A DNA stretch of 64,000 nt from JAWPMT01 sp965229785. Its GTDB lineage: Bacteria > Bacteroidota > Bacteroidia > Cytophagales > Cyclobacteriaceae. A model generated the notes under the pieces. The model saw only the letters and a program-made list of their open reading frames with translations. It searched no databases and had not been told where the DNA came from. Of the stretch, positions 17,781-26,996 are shown in pieces; position 1 is the first letter of the stretch, and every line of letters starts with the position of its first letter. The position numbers were made by a program, and so were the translations under genes. The DNA lies in assembly GCA_965229785.1 (NCBI GenBank), contig CBDDJS010000001.1:2170001-2234000 (forward strand). Reading direction: 5' to 3'.

Positions 17781-20081
17781 ATGGCACTCACACTTGAACC
17801 AGGAACTATTGTTTATCGCAATGATCAAGGTATGGTATGTCAAATTGACCACTCCCTGGCCCCTGTTGCTTTGGGTAATGCAAAATCTACCTCTCAGGAA
17901 ATTGCGCTGGCATATTTAAAAGAAGTTGCCGAAATCTATCAACTTCAAGATGAGATTTTAGGTATTATCCCGGAGCGTCGCAATGTATTTTCCTTAGAAG
18001 AAAAGTTGACTTTAAGGACAGTCCGGGAAAAAGACAATGCAGGCATCACACTAATTTCTTTTCAGCAATTCATTCACGGTCTGTCAATATGGAATACATT
18101 TTTCACTGTAAGTGTCAACACTGAAAATCAGGTAATTGGATCCATCAGTGATTGCCATCATCACGTCAAAATAAGTCCATTTGATTCGGAAAATGCCTCG
18201 TACACTCCAGCCAAAATCTCAGACTCTCTCCTAAAGGATTTATTCCTTTCCTACCCCAAAGGCACACCGCTTAAAATACAGGATACTTCTCTAATCATCT
18301 ACCAATATCACAAAGGCAAAAGACTGGGAGGTCATGATCATGATTTGGAATTGGATATCATCAAACTCCACCCTATCAAAGAAGGACATTTCAAAGAAGC
18401 CCATTACTATGTTTCTACAGAAATTCTTTTCTCAGTTGAAACGGATGAAATGGGGGTTATTTATTGGCAGATTTTCATATCCGCTGAGAGTGGTGACATA
18501 CTTTTCATCCATCCTTTCTTTCATCGGATAAGCGCTGCCGTATTTGAAAGTGACCCTCAGACGCAGGGTTGTGACACGTGCATCGCCAGTTCATCTGATG
18601 CGGAACTCTCACAATTCATCTCACATCGGCATCTGCCATTTCTGGATAATTCTTCCGCAGTACAATCACTGGAACTAAAAGGAGAATATATCGAAATAGC
18701 TGCAGAGAGTCCGCTTTGGGTCCACCCTCCTACGGTTGCAGCAGGAGGCGATTTTGTTTTCCCTATGAGAACGGATGACTTTGCTTGCGTGAGTGCCTAC
18801 TATCAGTGTTCGCGGCTGTTTCAACTCATGATAAAACTAGGGATTGATCCGAATAATTACTTTAGTCTTACCACCATTCCCCTCCCTGTCGTCGGATTGT
18901 ATCAAAGATCCGTATTTGCGGCATGTACAGGTTTGCCTCAAGGTGGTGCCATGGCCATCTTGCTGGGCCTTGCTCAAGATGGCTCCAAGTTAACGATCGC
19001 CAGTTCCTTTCGGGTTATTCTTCACGAGTTTGGCCATGTCCTGCTATATGAACACTTACATAACGGAACTTTTGGATTTGCCCATAGCGCAGGAGATGCT
19101 CTGGCCGCCATATTTTCAGATCCCGATAGCAAATGCTCCGAAAAAGGTGTAACATTTCCTTTTATCATTAAATCCAGCCCGGACTATCCATCCATTGACA
19201 GACGACACGACAGAACCATCGACGATGGATGGGCTTGGTTCGGACCATGTTACAATACCGATTACAAAGGTGAGCAAGTATTGTCATCTACACTTTTCAG
19301 GGCCTATTTATGTACCGGTGGCGCCTCTGTAGACAGAAAAAAACGGATCATTGCTTCCGAATACATGCTTTACCTGATCATCCAGGGATGTGGACTGCTT
19401 TCTGCCACTTCCACAGACCCTCGGGTTTTTGTTAGTGCCTTAACACAGGCAGACTTGCACACAAATGGTTATGCAAGAGCTACTGGCCTGGCGAATAAAA
19501 CGAATCATAAAGTCATTCGCTGGAGTTTCATGCAGCAGGGGCTATTTCAACCTCCCGGAACCCCGATGCCTGTCCGTACGATTGGGCAACCACCTGAAGT
19601 TGATATTTATATCAATGACGGCCGAAATGGCCACTACGACTGGACCGATAACTGGACCAATAGCCCAGCCATCTGGAACAGAAGGAATCCGGATGGCAGA
19701 AAACAACATGAGCAACCTAAGGCAGGGAGAACCAATTACCTCTATGTGGTCCTCTCAAATTCAGGGTTAAAGCATGCCACTAAAATTTTCTTGAGAGGGT
19801 ATCAAACGAATGATATGAAATCCTTTAACTGGCCTACCAACTGGGAGTTGATTACACCTGATCCCATTTATGTAAGTGGCCCCATAGCGCCAAGGGAAAA
19901 CATCGTTGTTGGACCAATAGAATGGAATCCAACCTTTAAACAACTCAATAGTGTTTTGTTTATCGCTTCAAATGCCTCAGATCCCAGTATTCTGGGTCAT
20001 GCTACCCTTAGTCAAAGACCTCTGGACAATTGGCGTTTGGTCCCCGTCGATAACAATATCGCTCAGCGCACCTTTCCTTGA
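17781..20081 (+). CDS. M4/M36-like zinc metallopeptidase with FTP-type propeptide region
   Basis: A 766-residue protein. Residues 35-130 resemble an FTP/PepSY propeptide (ISFQQFIHGLSIWNTFFTVSVN). The zinc motif is H415-EFG-H419, followed by GFAHSAGDALAAIF, where D439 sits where gluzincins usually have the glutamate ligand. The C-terminal third (from about residue 610, DVDIYINDG-like) is beta-rich and may be a separate binding domain. No signal peptide is visible, and the sequence starts MALTLEPGTIVYRNDQG. The enzyme class is clear, but the Asp ligand and the missing export signal are atypical. Confidence 0.75.
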   Translation: MALTLEPGTIVYRNDQGMVCQIDHSLAPVALGNAKSTSQEIALAYLKEVAEIYQLQDEILGIIPERRNVFSLEEKLTLRTVREKDNAGITLISFQQFIHGLSIWNTFFTVSVNTENQVIGSISDCHHHVKISPFDSENASYTPAKISDSLLKDLFLSYPKGTPLKIQDTSLIIYQYHKGKRLGGHDHDLELDIIKLHPIKEGHFKEAHYYVSTEILFSVETDEMGVIYWQIFISAESGDILFIHPFFHRISAAVFESDPQTQGCDTCIASSSDAELSQFISHRHLPFLDNSSAVQSLELKGEYIEIAAESPLWVHPPTVAAGGDFVFPMRTDDFACVSAYYQCSRLFQLMIKLGIDPNNYFSLTTIPLPVVGLYQRSVFAACTGLPQGGAMAILLGLAQDGSKLTIASSFRVILHEFGHVLLYEHLHNGTFGFAHSAGDALAAIFSDPDSKCSEKGVTFPFIIKSSPDYPSIDRRHDRTIDDGWAWFGPCYNTDYKGEQVLSSTLFRAYLCTGGASVDRKKRIIASEYMLYLIIQGCGLLSATSTDPRVFVSALTQADLHTNGYARATGLANKTNHKVIRWSFMQQGLFQPPGTPMPVRTIGQPPEVDIYINDGRNGHYDWTDNWTNSPAIWNRRNPDGRKQHEQPKAGRTNYLYVVLSNSGLKHATKIFLRGYQTNDMKSFNWPTNWELITPDPIYVSGPIAPRENIVVGPIEWNPTFKQLNSVLFIASNASDPSILGHATLSQRPLDNWRLVPVDNNIAQRTFP

Positions 20082-20088
20082 GGCAGTA

Positions 20089-20853
20089 TTACATCTTTCT
20101 CAGCATTTTTAACGACATGAATGGCATCAATAATTTGATTGGATACCAGGGCCACCAGGGAACATAAGCATTGTTTGGCTCTTTGTTGATGGCTTTCACT
20201 AAGAGTTGCGATCCCTTTTCCAATGGAATAATGAACGGTGGCTTTTTACCATCTATCGATCCTGTCATTTCTGATTCGATGTAACCTGGAAAAATAGAAG
20301 AAACCCTTATCGGTTTTTTAAGCACATCGACACGAAGGCCTTCCGTTAAACTCTTCAGACCGGCCTTCGTTGCAGCATACACGTTAACCGCACGCGGCAA
20401 GCCTCTGAAGGCCGACATTGATGAGATAGCCACCAAATGTCCGTGATTTTGCGCTCTGAAAATTTCCATAGCCGCTTCCATTTGACTGATCGCGCCACAG
20501 AAATTGGTAACGGCCGTCTGCATGTTTTGTGTAGCATATCCTTTCCCAAGAGAAGCACCTTTTCCAAGTCCCGCATTCACAATCACACGATCCAACGTTC
20601 CTCCAATGCCTTTAAAATCCTCTTCGAAGGCTTTGAAAACTTCAAAAACCTGCTCCGCATCAGTCACATCCAATGACCTCAAAAAAACATGAATTTTGGG
20701 ATTGATTTCCAGTAACTCTTTTTTAAGGTTTTCGAGGTTTTCCACTCTTCGAGCACAAAGCGCAAGGTTCCGACCTTCTTTCGCAAATTCTTTGGCCATG
20801 CCACTGCCCAGACCAGAGCTTGCACCTGTGATCAATATGTTCTTTCTTTTCAT
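20089..20853 (-). CDS. Short-chain dehydrogenase/reductase
   Basis: A 254-residue classical SDR. The cofactor motif is ILITGASSGLGSGMA near residue 6, followed by NAGLGKG. The catalytic serine is in AISSMSAFRG and the Y-x-x-x-K pair in VYAATKAGLKS. The basic ARRVENL after the second strand suggests NADP(H). The C terminus PWWPWYPIKLLMPFMSLK is hydrophobic and may attach to the membrane. The substrate is unknown; related enzymes act on lipids or keto-acids. Confidence 0.9.
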   Translation of the reverse strand: MKRKNILITGASSGLGSGMAKEFAKEGRNLALCARRVENLENLKKELLEINPKIHVFLRSLDVTDAEQVFEVFKAFEEDFKGIGGTLDRVIVNAGLGKGASLGKGYATQNMQTAVTNFCGAISQMEAAMEIFRAQNHGHLVAISSMSAFRGLPRAVNVYAATKAGLKSLTEGLRVDVLKKPIRVSSIFPGYIESEMTGSIDGKKPPFIIPLEKGSQLLVKAINKEPNNAYVPWWPWYPIKLLMPFMSLKMLRKM

Positions 20854-21002
20854 TCAGGTCCGATTTGAACCCTGAATATAACCCTTTATTCAGATGTCAG
20901 GTACGAATGGATAAAGTCGAGATCAATAAAATTTAAAAAAATCATGAGCTCTTGTGTCCAATAGTTTCCGGTGCATTCGTCATCAGGAAAAATACTTAAC
21001 GC

Positions 21003-21335
21003 ATGAAAAATTTTATCATCCTCTATCACGCACCTGCCGCCGCTATGGAAGCCATGGCACAAGCTACTCCTGAGCAAAAAGAAGAAGGCATGAAACAATG
21101 GTATGCTTGGAAAGAATCTGTCGGTGAAGGCCTTGTGGATTTTGGTGCTCCGCTTATGCCGGGACAAAGATTATTGCCAGATGGCACCACGCAGGCAAGT
21201 ACCAAAGAGGTAACCGGCTATTCTATCATTCAGGCCGATGACATAGCGGGCGCCAAAGCCTTATTAGCCAATCATCCGCACCTTAAATGGACAGATGGTT
21301 GTGACATTGAGGTACACGAGACCATTCCACTTTGA
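21003..21335 (+). CDS. YCII-related protein
   Basis: A 110-residue protein of the YCII/DGPF-like family, a ferredoxin-like alpha/beta fold. Typical segments are KNFIILYHAP, MKQWYAWKESVG, FGAPLMPGQRLLPDG and VTGYSIIQADDIAGAKALL. Family members are small cytoplasmic proteins, some thought to bind metabolites or act as enzyme-like domains, and no firm role exists. The gene is followed by a stem-loop terminator, so it is probably a single-gene unit. Confidence 0.88.
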   Translation: MKNFIILYHAPAAAMEAMAQATPEQKEEGMKQWYAWKESVGEGLVDFGAPLMPGQRLLPDGTTQASTKEVTGYSIIQADDIAGAKALLANHPHLKWTDGCDIEVHETIPL

Positions 21336-21347
21336 TCTAACTTCCAG

Positions 21348-21376
21348 GAACCCTTCTTTAAAAACAAGGAGGGTTC
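21348..21376 (+). terminator. Stem-loop after the YCII gene
   Basis: GAACCCTTCTT (21348-21358) pairs with AAGGAGGGTTC (21366-21376), with one G-U pair, around a seven-base loop. The following TAATTTC is only weakly T-rich. Confidence 0.65.
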
Positions 21377-21499
21377 TAATTTCATGGATCATGATTTGCC
21401 AAATTCAGCTCTGGCATATGCTCCCTCCGGAACGGAAGTAATATTCACTAATTTTCAGAAAAGACTAACTCCTGGAAATCCCTTTATTTAGCTTCCTCT

Positions 21500-22045
21500 A
21501 TGAAAATCAGAAGCAGAAAGGAACTGGTGGATTTTGTCAATTATGGCCATACAGTGGAATACCTATTTTTCTGGGGACACAAAAAACCGACAAAGGGAGT
21601 TTCGAAAAGCTGTTTTAGTCAATGGTATGATGCAGCATTCAAGGTCGACAAAAACCATTTCATGACGGCCGAACATTACATGATGTACCGAAAAGCCATG
21701 CTTTTTGATGATCGGGAGGCTGTTAAGAAGCTCTTGGCAGCAACCAATCCTGGGGCAGCTAAAGCCATTGGTCGTGAGGTTCAGGGGTTTGTTCAAGAGA
21801 CCTGGCAACAACACCGGTTCGAGGTAGTCGTCGAAGGCAATTTCGCCAAATTCAAGGCTCACGAGGATTTGAAAAACTTCCTTCTGGGAACGGACGATCA
21901 AATTCTTGTAGAGGCAAGTCCTGTTGACCCGATATGGGGAATTGGTTTAGACGAGTACCATTCCAATCGTTTCAATCCAAACCTATGGAAAGGTGAAAAT
22001 CTTTTGGGCTTCGCTTTAATGGAGGTCAGAGACAGGTTATTGTGA
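21500..22045 (+). CDS. NADAR-family protein
   Basis: A 181-residue NADAR (YbiA-like) protein. Conserved parts include EYLFFWGHKK, CFSQWYDAAF, FMTAEHYMMYRKAMLF, KAIGREVQGF and the closing PIWGIGL and GENLLGFALMEVRD. Family enzymes cleave N-glycosidic bonds in riboflavin-pathway intermediates or remove ADP-ribose from nucleic acid. Which applies here cannot be told. It appears as a single gene. Confidence 0.93.
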   Translation: MKIRSRKELVDFVNYGHTVEYLFFWGHKKPTKGVSKSCFSQWYDAAFKVDKNHFMTAEHYMMYRKAMLFDDREAVKKLLAATNPGAAKAIGREVQGFVQETWQQHRFEVVVEGNFAKFKAHEDLKNFLLGTDDQILVEASPVDPIWGIGLDEYHSNRFNPNLWKGENLLGFALMEVRDRLL

Positions 22046-22427
22046 TGGACATATCAGTAATTGATAAATCGCTCTGAAAGGAGACATACTGAAGATGAGA
22101 CCCTATTCTAGACAAAACAGGAAAATACGAATCAACAACAAGCCTAAATTCAATGCGGGTAGCAGGAAAGTTTCCTGGGAATTCAGCCCTCATAATTTCC
22201 AGGAAAAGTTGTGCCTTTTCATTTGGCTTTAAAACGGCTTGCCAAAGTGGATCGTCAGGGACTTACAAGAGAACTAAAAGAAGATACATCGACGCCAAGG
22301 TATGACCCGACCTAACGGGCAATTGTTCCATTCTTAGCAGGATATGATTCAATATTTGCATTAACCTTTCCAGGTCAGTCGCAACGATTAAATTTGATGA
22401 GGAACAAACATCAACAATTGACCTCTG
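22046..22427 (+). other. Intergenic region of 382 bases with two short palindromes
   Basis: No gene or known RNA is seen. Two perfect palindromes lie close together: CAGGAAA-G-TTTCCTG (22163-22177) and TTTCC-A-GGAAA (22196-22206), sharing the same GGAAA/TTTCC half-sites. They could be a protein-binding site or pair in RNA. The last 100 bases before the dehydrogenase gene include TATTTGC near 22357, which is only a weak promoter match. Confidence 0.4.
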
Positions 22428-25400
22428 ATGAATTTCTCAAGACCTGCCACCTCCAAAATTACCACGCCATTATTGTTGATTAGTTTTTTACTGATCGTTC
22501 GTTGCGAAACACCAAAAGAAAGCACCGCTATACCCGTTGAGTACCCAGTCACCATCCGACAAATCCCCTCTCGACTGGCGCAAAAACTAGCCAAAGACAT
22601 TCGTTCAGAAGTAGCTGTAGAAGTAGATGAAGGCCTGGAACTTAGCTTATGGGCCGCGGACACACTGGCAGCTGACCCGGTGGCAGTGACCATAGATGAA
22701 CAAGGGCAACTATACTTCACACAAGGATCCCGCTTACAAAACTCAGAATTTGATATCCGGGCTCATCGCGATTGGATGACGGCTTCCATATCTTTTCAAA
22801 CAGTTGAGGATCGACGGAATTTCATCAAAACGACCTTTGCCCGTCAAAATGAACAAGGGGAACGATTTCTAAAAGACCTTAATGAAGATGATACCCTGGA
22901 CTGGAGGGATCTCACTGTACAAAAGGAAAAGATCTGGAAGTTGTCGGATGAAGATAAAGATGGCTTTGCGGAAAAAGCACAACTCTATGTGAACGATTTC
23001 AACGAAGAGATTTCTGACCTCTCCAATGGACTTACCTATCACGATGGGGACATGTTCATGGCAGTGGCTCCTGACCTTTGGCGACTAAGGGATCTGGATG
23101 GAGACAACCGCATCGACACAAAGGAATCAATCAGTCATGGCTGGGGCGTACACATCGGCTTTGGTGCTCATGGGATGTCAGGGGTCACAGTGGGACCTCA
23201 GGGCCGGATTTGGTGGGGTATTGGTGACATTGGCATGAATGTCGTGGATAAAGAGGGTCGGCAATGGAAATACCCCAATCGTGGTGTAGTGGTCCGGGCA
23301 GATCCTGATGGTAGCAACTTTGAAGTCTATGCCATGGGCGTTAGAAATACCCATGAGTTTGTATTTGACAAGTATGGAAACCTGATCTCTGAGGATAATG
23401 ATGGTGATCATGCCGGTGAAAGAGAAAGACTGGTTTACTTAATTAATGGTAGTGATACCGGATGGCGCATTAACTGGCAGTTCGGAAAGTACACGGACCC
23501 GGACAACAATGGCTATAAAGTATGGATGGACGAAAAAATGCATGTCCCCCACTGGGATGGGCAAGCCGCTTATTTCTTACCTCCAATCGCCAATTACGTC
23601 AACGGACCAACCGGAATGGTCTATAACCCCGGAACAGCCCTGGGCCCCGAATGGCAGGATCACTTTTTCATTTCAGAATTCCGTGGTACCGCCTCTGCCT
23701 CTCCTATTCACGCCTTTACCCTGAAACCCAAAGGGGCATCTTTTGAATTGGAACAAACCAAAGTTGTTACCAGAGGATTGTTACCTACAGGCATAGAATT
23801 CGGGCCTGATGGAGCCATGTATTTCGGCGACTGGATAACGGGTTGGGGTGTCAAACAGAAAGGTCGCATATGGAAACTTGATGTCCCCGGTAGTGATGAA
23901 AATGACCTCAGAAAAGAGGTGCAGGAATTGTTGGAGAGCAACTTCGCGACACTTGAACCCGGGGAATTACAAAACCTGTTAGGTCACGCAGATATGCGTG
24001 TCAGGAAAAAATCTCAATTTGAACTGGTAAAACGAAAGGAAGTCGGATTTGAATCGTTCAAAACAGTTATCATTCAAGCAGATAATCAATTGGCTCGCAT
24101 TCATGGCATTTGGGGTATCAGTCAAATGGCACGAACACAACGTTTAGAATATGCGGAAGCTTTGATCCCACATTTATCAGATGAGGATCCTGAAATTGTC
24201 ACACAAGCAGCTAAAATGTTAGGAGATGTGCGCTATCAGGCTGCTGGCGAATCCTTACTCCCCCTAATCGACCATTCTTCTCTACGTGTGCAAATGCATG
24301 CCATAGAAGGCTTAGGAAGGTTACAATACAATAAGGCATTCCAGCCAATTGTGGCGGCCATAGCGAAAAACGACAATCGGGATTTATGGTTAAGACATGC
24401 CAGTATGATCGCCTTGTCCCGGCTGTCTACCGCGGAGGCTTTGGTAGGATTAAGAAAACACGATTCGGAAGCTGTACGTGTCTCCGCGGTAGTTGCGCTA
24501 CGGCGTATGGAGGCATCAGGGGTGGCTGCATTTCTGGATGATACGGAGTTTATCGCTACCGAAGCGGCCAGGGCCATCAATGATGACTTCTCCATTGAAG
24601 CAGCACTACCTCAGTTGGCCAATGCGTTAAAGAACAGTTCCTTTCCAAGCGAAGCTTTTGTCCGTAGAGCAATCAATGCCAACCTCAGAGTAGCTCAACC
24701 CGAAAACATAGAAAACTTAATCAACTATGCGAACGATCAGGCTGCCCCAGTATCCATGCGAGCAGAGGCCATTGCAGCGTTGAGTACCTGGGCAAAACCT
24801 TCCCCTCTGGACCGGGTAGATGGTCGCTATCGGGGTGAAGTAGAAAGAAGCTCCGCACCTGTTATTGAGGCTTTACAACCCGTCATTAACGAATTATTGC
24901 AAAAGGAACCTCTAATTCAAATGGCGGCTACCAAAGCCATTGCTAAGCTCCAATTAGATAGGGCCGATGAATCATTGATGGCGCTTGTGAGAACTGGAAA
25001 AACTGCAGAAGTACGAAAAACTGCTCTTGAAGCACTGGCAGCGATTCAATCAAATTTCCTTTCCGAAGCACTTGCTTCCGCGATCAACGATACAGAAGTG
25101 CTGGTCCGCTCTTCGGCCCTTTCCATCCTTCCGGATTCTGATATTGATGAAAATGAGGCTGTTACTTTTTTCATCCAGTTGCTGACTTCAGGTTCCATCG
25201 AAGAGCAACAAAGCATCTACCAATCGTTAGGCACTTATCACGGACCAGAAGCAGTAAATGCTCTGCAGCGGGCACTGGCCGAATTAAAACAAGGTAAAGT
25301 TGTTCCTGCCGTTCAATTGGATATTCTGGAGGCGATTGAAAAACAAGGGAATGATCAATTGTTAACTGAATTACAATCCTATCAGGATGCCAAAGCCGAT

Positions 25401-25862
25401 GATCCTGTTTCACAATACATCGAAGTACTTCACGGAGGAGATCCCGGCAAAGGCTGGGAAGTTTTTTACCAACACGAAGCCGCCCAATGTGTGAGATGTC
25501 ACAGTGTTTTCGAACTGGGCGGCAATGCCGGTCCGAACTTAAAAGGCGTAGCTAATCGACTTTCCAGAAAAGCATTGTTGCAGTCCCTGGTAGACCCGAG
25601 TGCACAGTTGGCCGCAGGGTTTGGCGTCGTATTGCTGGATTTGAAAAATGGTGAAAAGTTGAATGGTACTTTGATGCAAGAAACTGCCACTACCCTCATC
25701 ATCAAGCCTGGACAGGGAGAAACGCTAACTGTCCGAAAAACGGAAATCCGGGAAAGGCGTAACGTACCCTCCAGTATGCCGGCAATGGGGACGCTGCTTA
25801 CGAAAAGGGAATTGAGAGACGTACTTGCTTTTGTAGCAGGGTTGAATCAGGAAGAAGACTGA
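22428..25862 (+). CDS. PVC-type membrane-bound dehydrogenase with HEAT repeats and cytochrome c
   Basis: An 1144-residue lipoprotein (LLISFLLIVRC, C26). Residues about 60-480 form a glucose/sorbosone-dehydrogenase-like beta propeller (VTIDEQGQLYFTQGSRL, YAMGVRNTHEF, NYVNGPTGMVYNPG). Residues 490-960 are tandem HEAT-like helical repeats (AVRVSAVVALRRMEAS). The C-terminal domain is a class I cytochrome c with heme motif C1021-VR-C1024-H1025 and the typical PVC ending (NLKGVANRLSRKALLQSLVDPSAQ, then LNGTLMQE). Such proteins are thought to oxidise sugars or related compounds in the periplasm and pass electrons to the heme. The substrate is unknown. Confidence 0.9.
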   Translation: MNFSRPATSKITTPLLLISFLLIVRCETPKESTAIPVEYPVTIRQIPSRLAQKLAKDIRSEVAVEVDEGLELSLWAADTLAADPVAVTIDEQGQLYFTQGSRLQNSEFDIRAHRDWMTASISFQTVEDRRNFIKTTFARQNEQGERFLKDLNEDDTLDWRDLTVQKEKIWKLSDEDKDGFAEKAQLYVNDFNEEISDLSNGLTYHDGDMFMAVAPDLWRLRDLDGDNRIDTKESISHGWGVHIGFGAHGMSGVTVGPQGRIWWGIGDIGMNVVDKEGRQWKYPNRGVVVRADPDGSNFEVYAMGVRNTHEFVFDKYGNLISEDNDGDHAGERERLVYLINGSDTGWRINWQFGKYTDPDNNGYKVWMDEKMHVPHWDGQAAYFLPPIANYVNGPTGMVYNPGTALGPEWQDHFFISEFRGTASASPIHAFTLKPKGASFELEQTKVVTRGLLPTGIEFGPDGAMYFGDWITGWGVKQKGRIWKLDVPGSDENDLRKEVQELLESNFATLEPGELQNLLGHADMRVRKKSQFELVKRKEVGFESFKTVIIQADNQLARIHGIWGISQMARTQRLEYAEALIPHLSDEDPEIVTQAAKMLGDVRYQAAGESLLPLIDHSSLRVQMHAIEGLGRLQYNKAFQPIVAAIAKNDNRDLWLRHASMIALSRLSTAEALVGLRKHDSEAVRVSAVVALRRMEASGVAAFLDDTEFIATEAARAINDDFSIEAALPQLANALKNSSFPSEAFVRRAINANLRVAQPENIENLINYANDQAAPVSMRAEAIAALSTWAKPSPLDRVDGRYRGEVERSSAPVIEALQPVINELLQKEPLIQMAATKAIAKLQLDRADESLMALVRTGKTAEVRKTALEALAAIQSNFLSEALASAINDTEVLVRSSALSILPDSDIDENEAVTFFIQLLTSGSIEEQQSIYQSLGTYHGPEAVNALQRALAELKQGKVVPAVQLDILEAIEKQGNDQLLTELQSYQDAKADDPVSQYIEVLHGGDPGKGWEVFYQHEAAQCVRCHSVFELGGNAGPNLKGVANRLSRKALLQSLVDPSAQLAAGFGVVLLDLKNGEKLNGTLMQETATTLIIKPGQGETLTVRKTEIRERRNVPSSMPAMGTLLTKRELRDVLAFVAGLNQEED

Positions 25863-26534
25863 TCACGGTTCCAAATCGAAAACATTCGAATTGCCATTTA
25901 ATCGTACGTCTAAACATATACTTCCTTTCGGCGGACCATGATACCGCATACATGAAGCTAAATATCCTTCATCTGTTGGAGATGGATCAACATTCCATTG
26001 AATTCGGTCTAATCCAATATTTAAATCTTCCACAGTCTTTTCAAATAACGAAATTCTGGACATCACATAGTTTTCTCTAGCAGCGCCATCGGCATTGGAT
26101 ATACAATTAATTTCTAATGCAGCAAATGGCTGATCGAGAAGTCTATATAGCATACCACGCCATTCCGCTTCTACCTGAGGAGAAAGTACACTATCCGTTG
26201 TTAAAAGATAAACTGGACCTGGTTCGCTTCTAAGCGCATCAACCTGAATCTCAACAATTCCGGCTTTCCGACGCTCTTCTTCCTTTCTAACTTCTTCTAT
26301 CTTGCTTTCACAAATAGAAATGGCCGAACTAATGGCATTTTTTAAGTTAGGGTGTAACTCCAAATAGCGATCATTAGCGGCCTGAAATCCTGAAAAATCC
26401 CTAAGGGCATCAACATAAACTCCTTTCGAAAAATGCTCTCTTGCCGATTTATAAAGTTCTTTTTTTACTGCAGATTGTGCGTTTACCGTAAAACTGATGA
26501 ATAATAGAAAGATGGAGCAGATGTTTCTTATCAT
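25863..26534 (-). CDS. Exported hypothetical protein
   Basis: The 223-residue protein has a signal peptide ending near FTVNAQS. Residues 20-95 are helical and charged (KELYKSAREHFSKGVYVDALRDF), resembling one TPR-like hairpin, with a coiled stretch ESKIEEVRKEEERRK. The C-terminal part is mixed alpha/beta and includes CISNADGAARENYVMSRISL, vaguely like OmpA-type peptidoglycan-binding segments, though this is not a firm match. Its stop codon abuts that of the dehydrogenase on the other strand. The function is unknown. Confidence 0.65.
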   Translation of the reverse strand: MIRNICSIFLLFISFTVNAQSAVKKELYKSAREHFSKGVYVDALRDFSGFQAANDRYLELHPNLKNAISSAISICESKIEEVRKEEERRKAGIVEIQVDALRSEPGPVYLLTTDSVLSPQVEAEWRGMLYRLLDQPFAALEINCISNADGAARENYVMSRISLFEKTVEDLNIGLDRIQWNVDPSPTDEGYLASCMRYHGPPKGSICLDVRLNGNSNVFDLEP

Positions 26535-26605
26535 GTCAGAGCAATTTGTCTGGAGTTAGTACTTTTTCAAAAGCAGATATTCTCTTTTTCGGTCACGGTT
26601 GTTTC

Positions 26606-26971
26606 TCATTCCGGTAAATCTTCTGGCAACTGATCAAGTACGGCATCCGTTTCTTCCTCTTCTGCAGAAGTGACTATTTCCGTCGATTCGGATGCAGACA
26701 GCTCGCCGGCTGGCTGGCGCTGATTGATATCCAGTCCTTTCCAAAGCGTAAAGCAAATGACAATAGTACCCAGTACCGCGAAGAAGGTCCCGGGGGCAGC
26801 TTTTTTTAGAACAAGTTTATTATCTCCAAATTCCGCATTCAGGTCTCCTGCTTCTCCCCATATTCCATTCATAAACAGGCGATAGCCCATAAAACAGCTG
26901 GCCAGGCCTACAAGCAGAGACATTACTTTGTAAATGACCACCCCCCACACGATGCTAGTTTGTATTTCCAC
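26606..26971 (-). CDS. Small inner-membrane protein with acidic tail
   Basis: A 121-residue protein with two transmembrane helices: about residues 8-32 (IYKVMSLLVGLASCFMGYRLF) and 58-75 (GTFFAVLGTIVICFTLW). Between them is a short segment with GDNKLVLKKAAPGT. The last 40 residues are strongly acidic (STEIVTSAEEEETDAVLDQLPEDLPE). No family is recognised. It sits between the exported protein and the ThuA-like gene on the same strand. Confidence 0.6.
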   Translation of the reverse strand: MEIQTSIVWGVVIYKVMSLLVGLASCFMGYRLFMNGIWGEAGDLNAEFGDNKLVLKKAAPGTFFAVLGTIVICFTLWKGLDINQRQPAGELSASESTEIVTSAEEEETDAVLDQLPEDLPE

Positions 26972-26996
26972 TTACCTAAAATAAGGGATTCTTTGG

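Noticed and set aside
20886..21167. 93-residue minus-strand frame
   Set aside because: It runs antisense to most of the clearly supported YCII gene.
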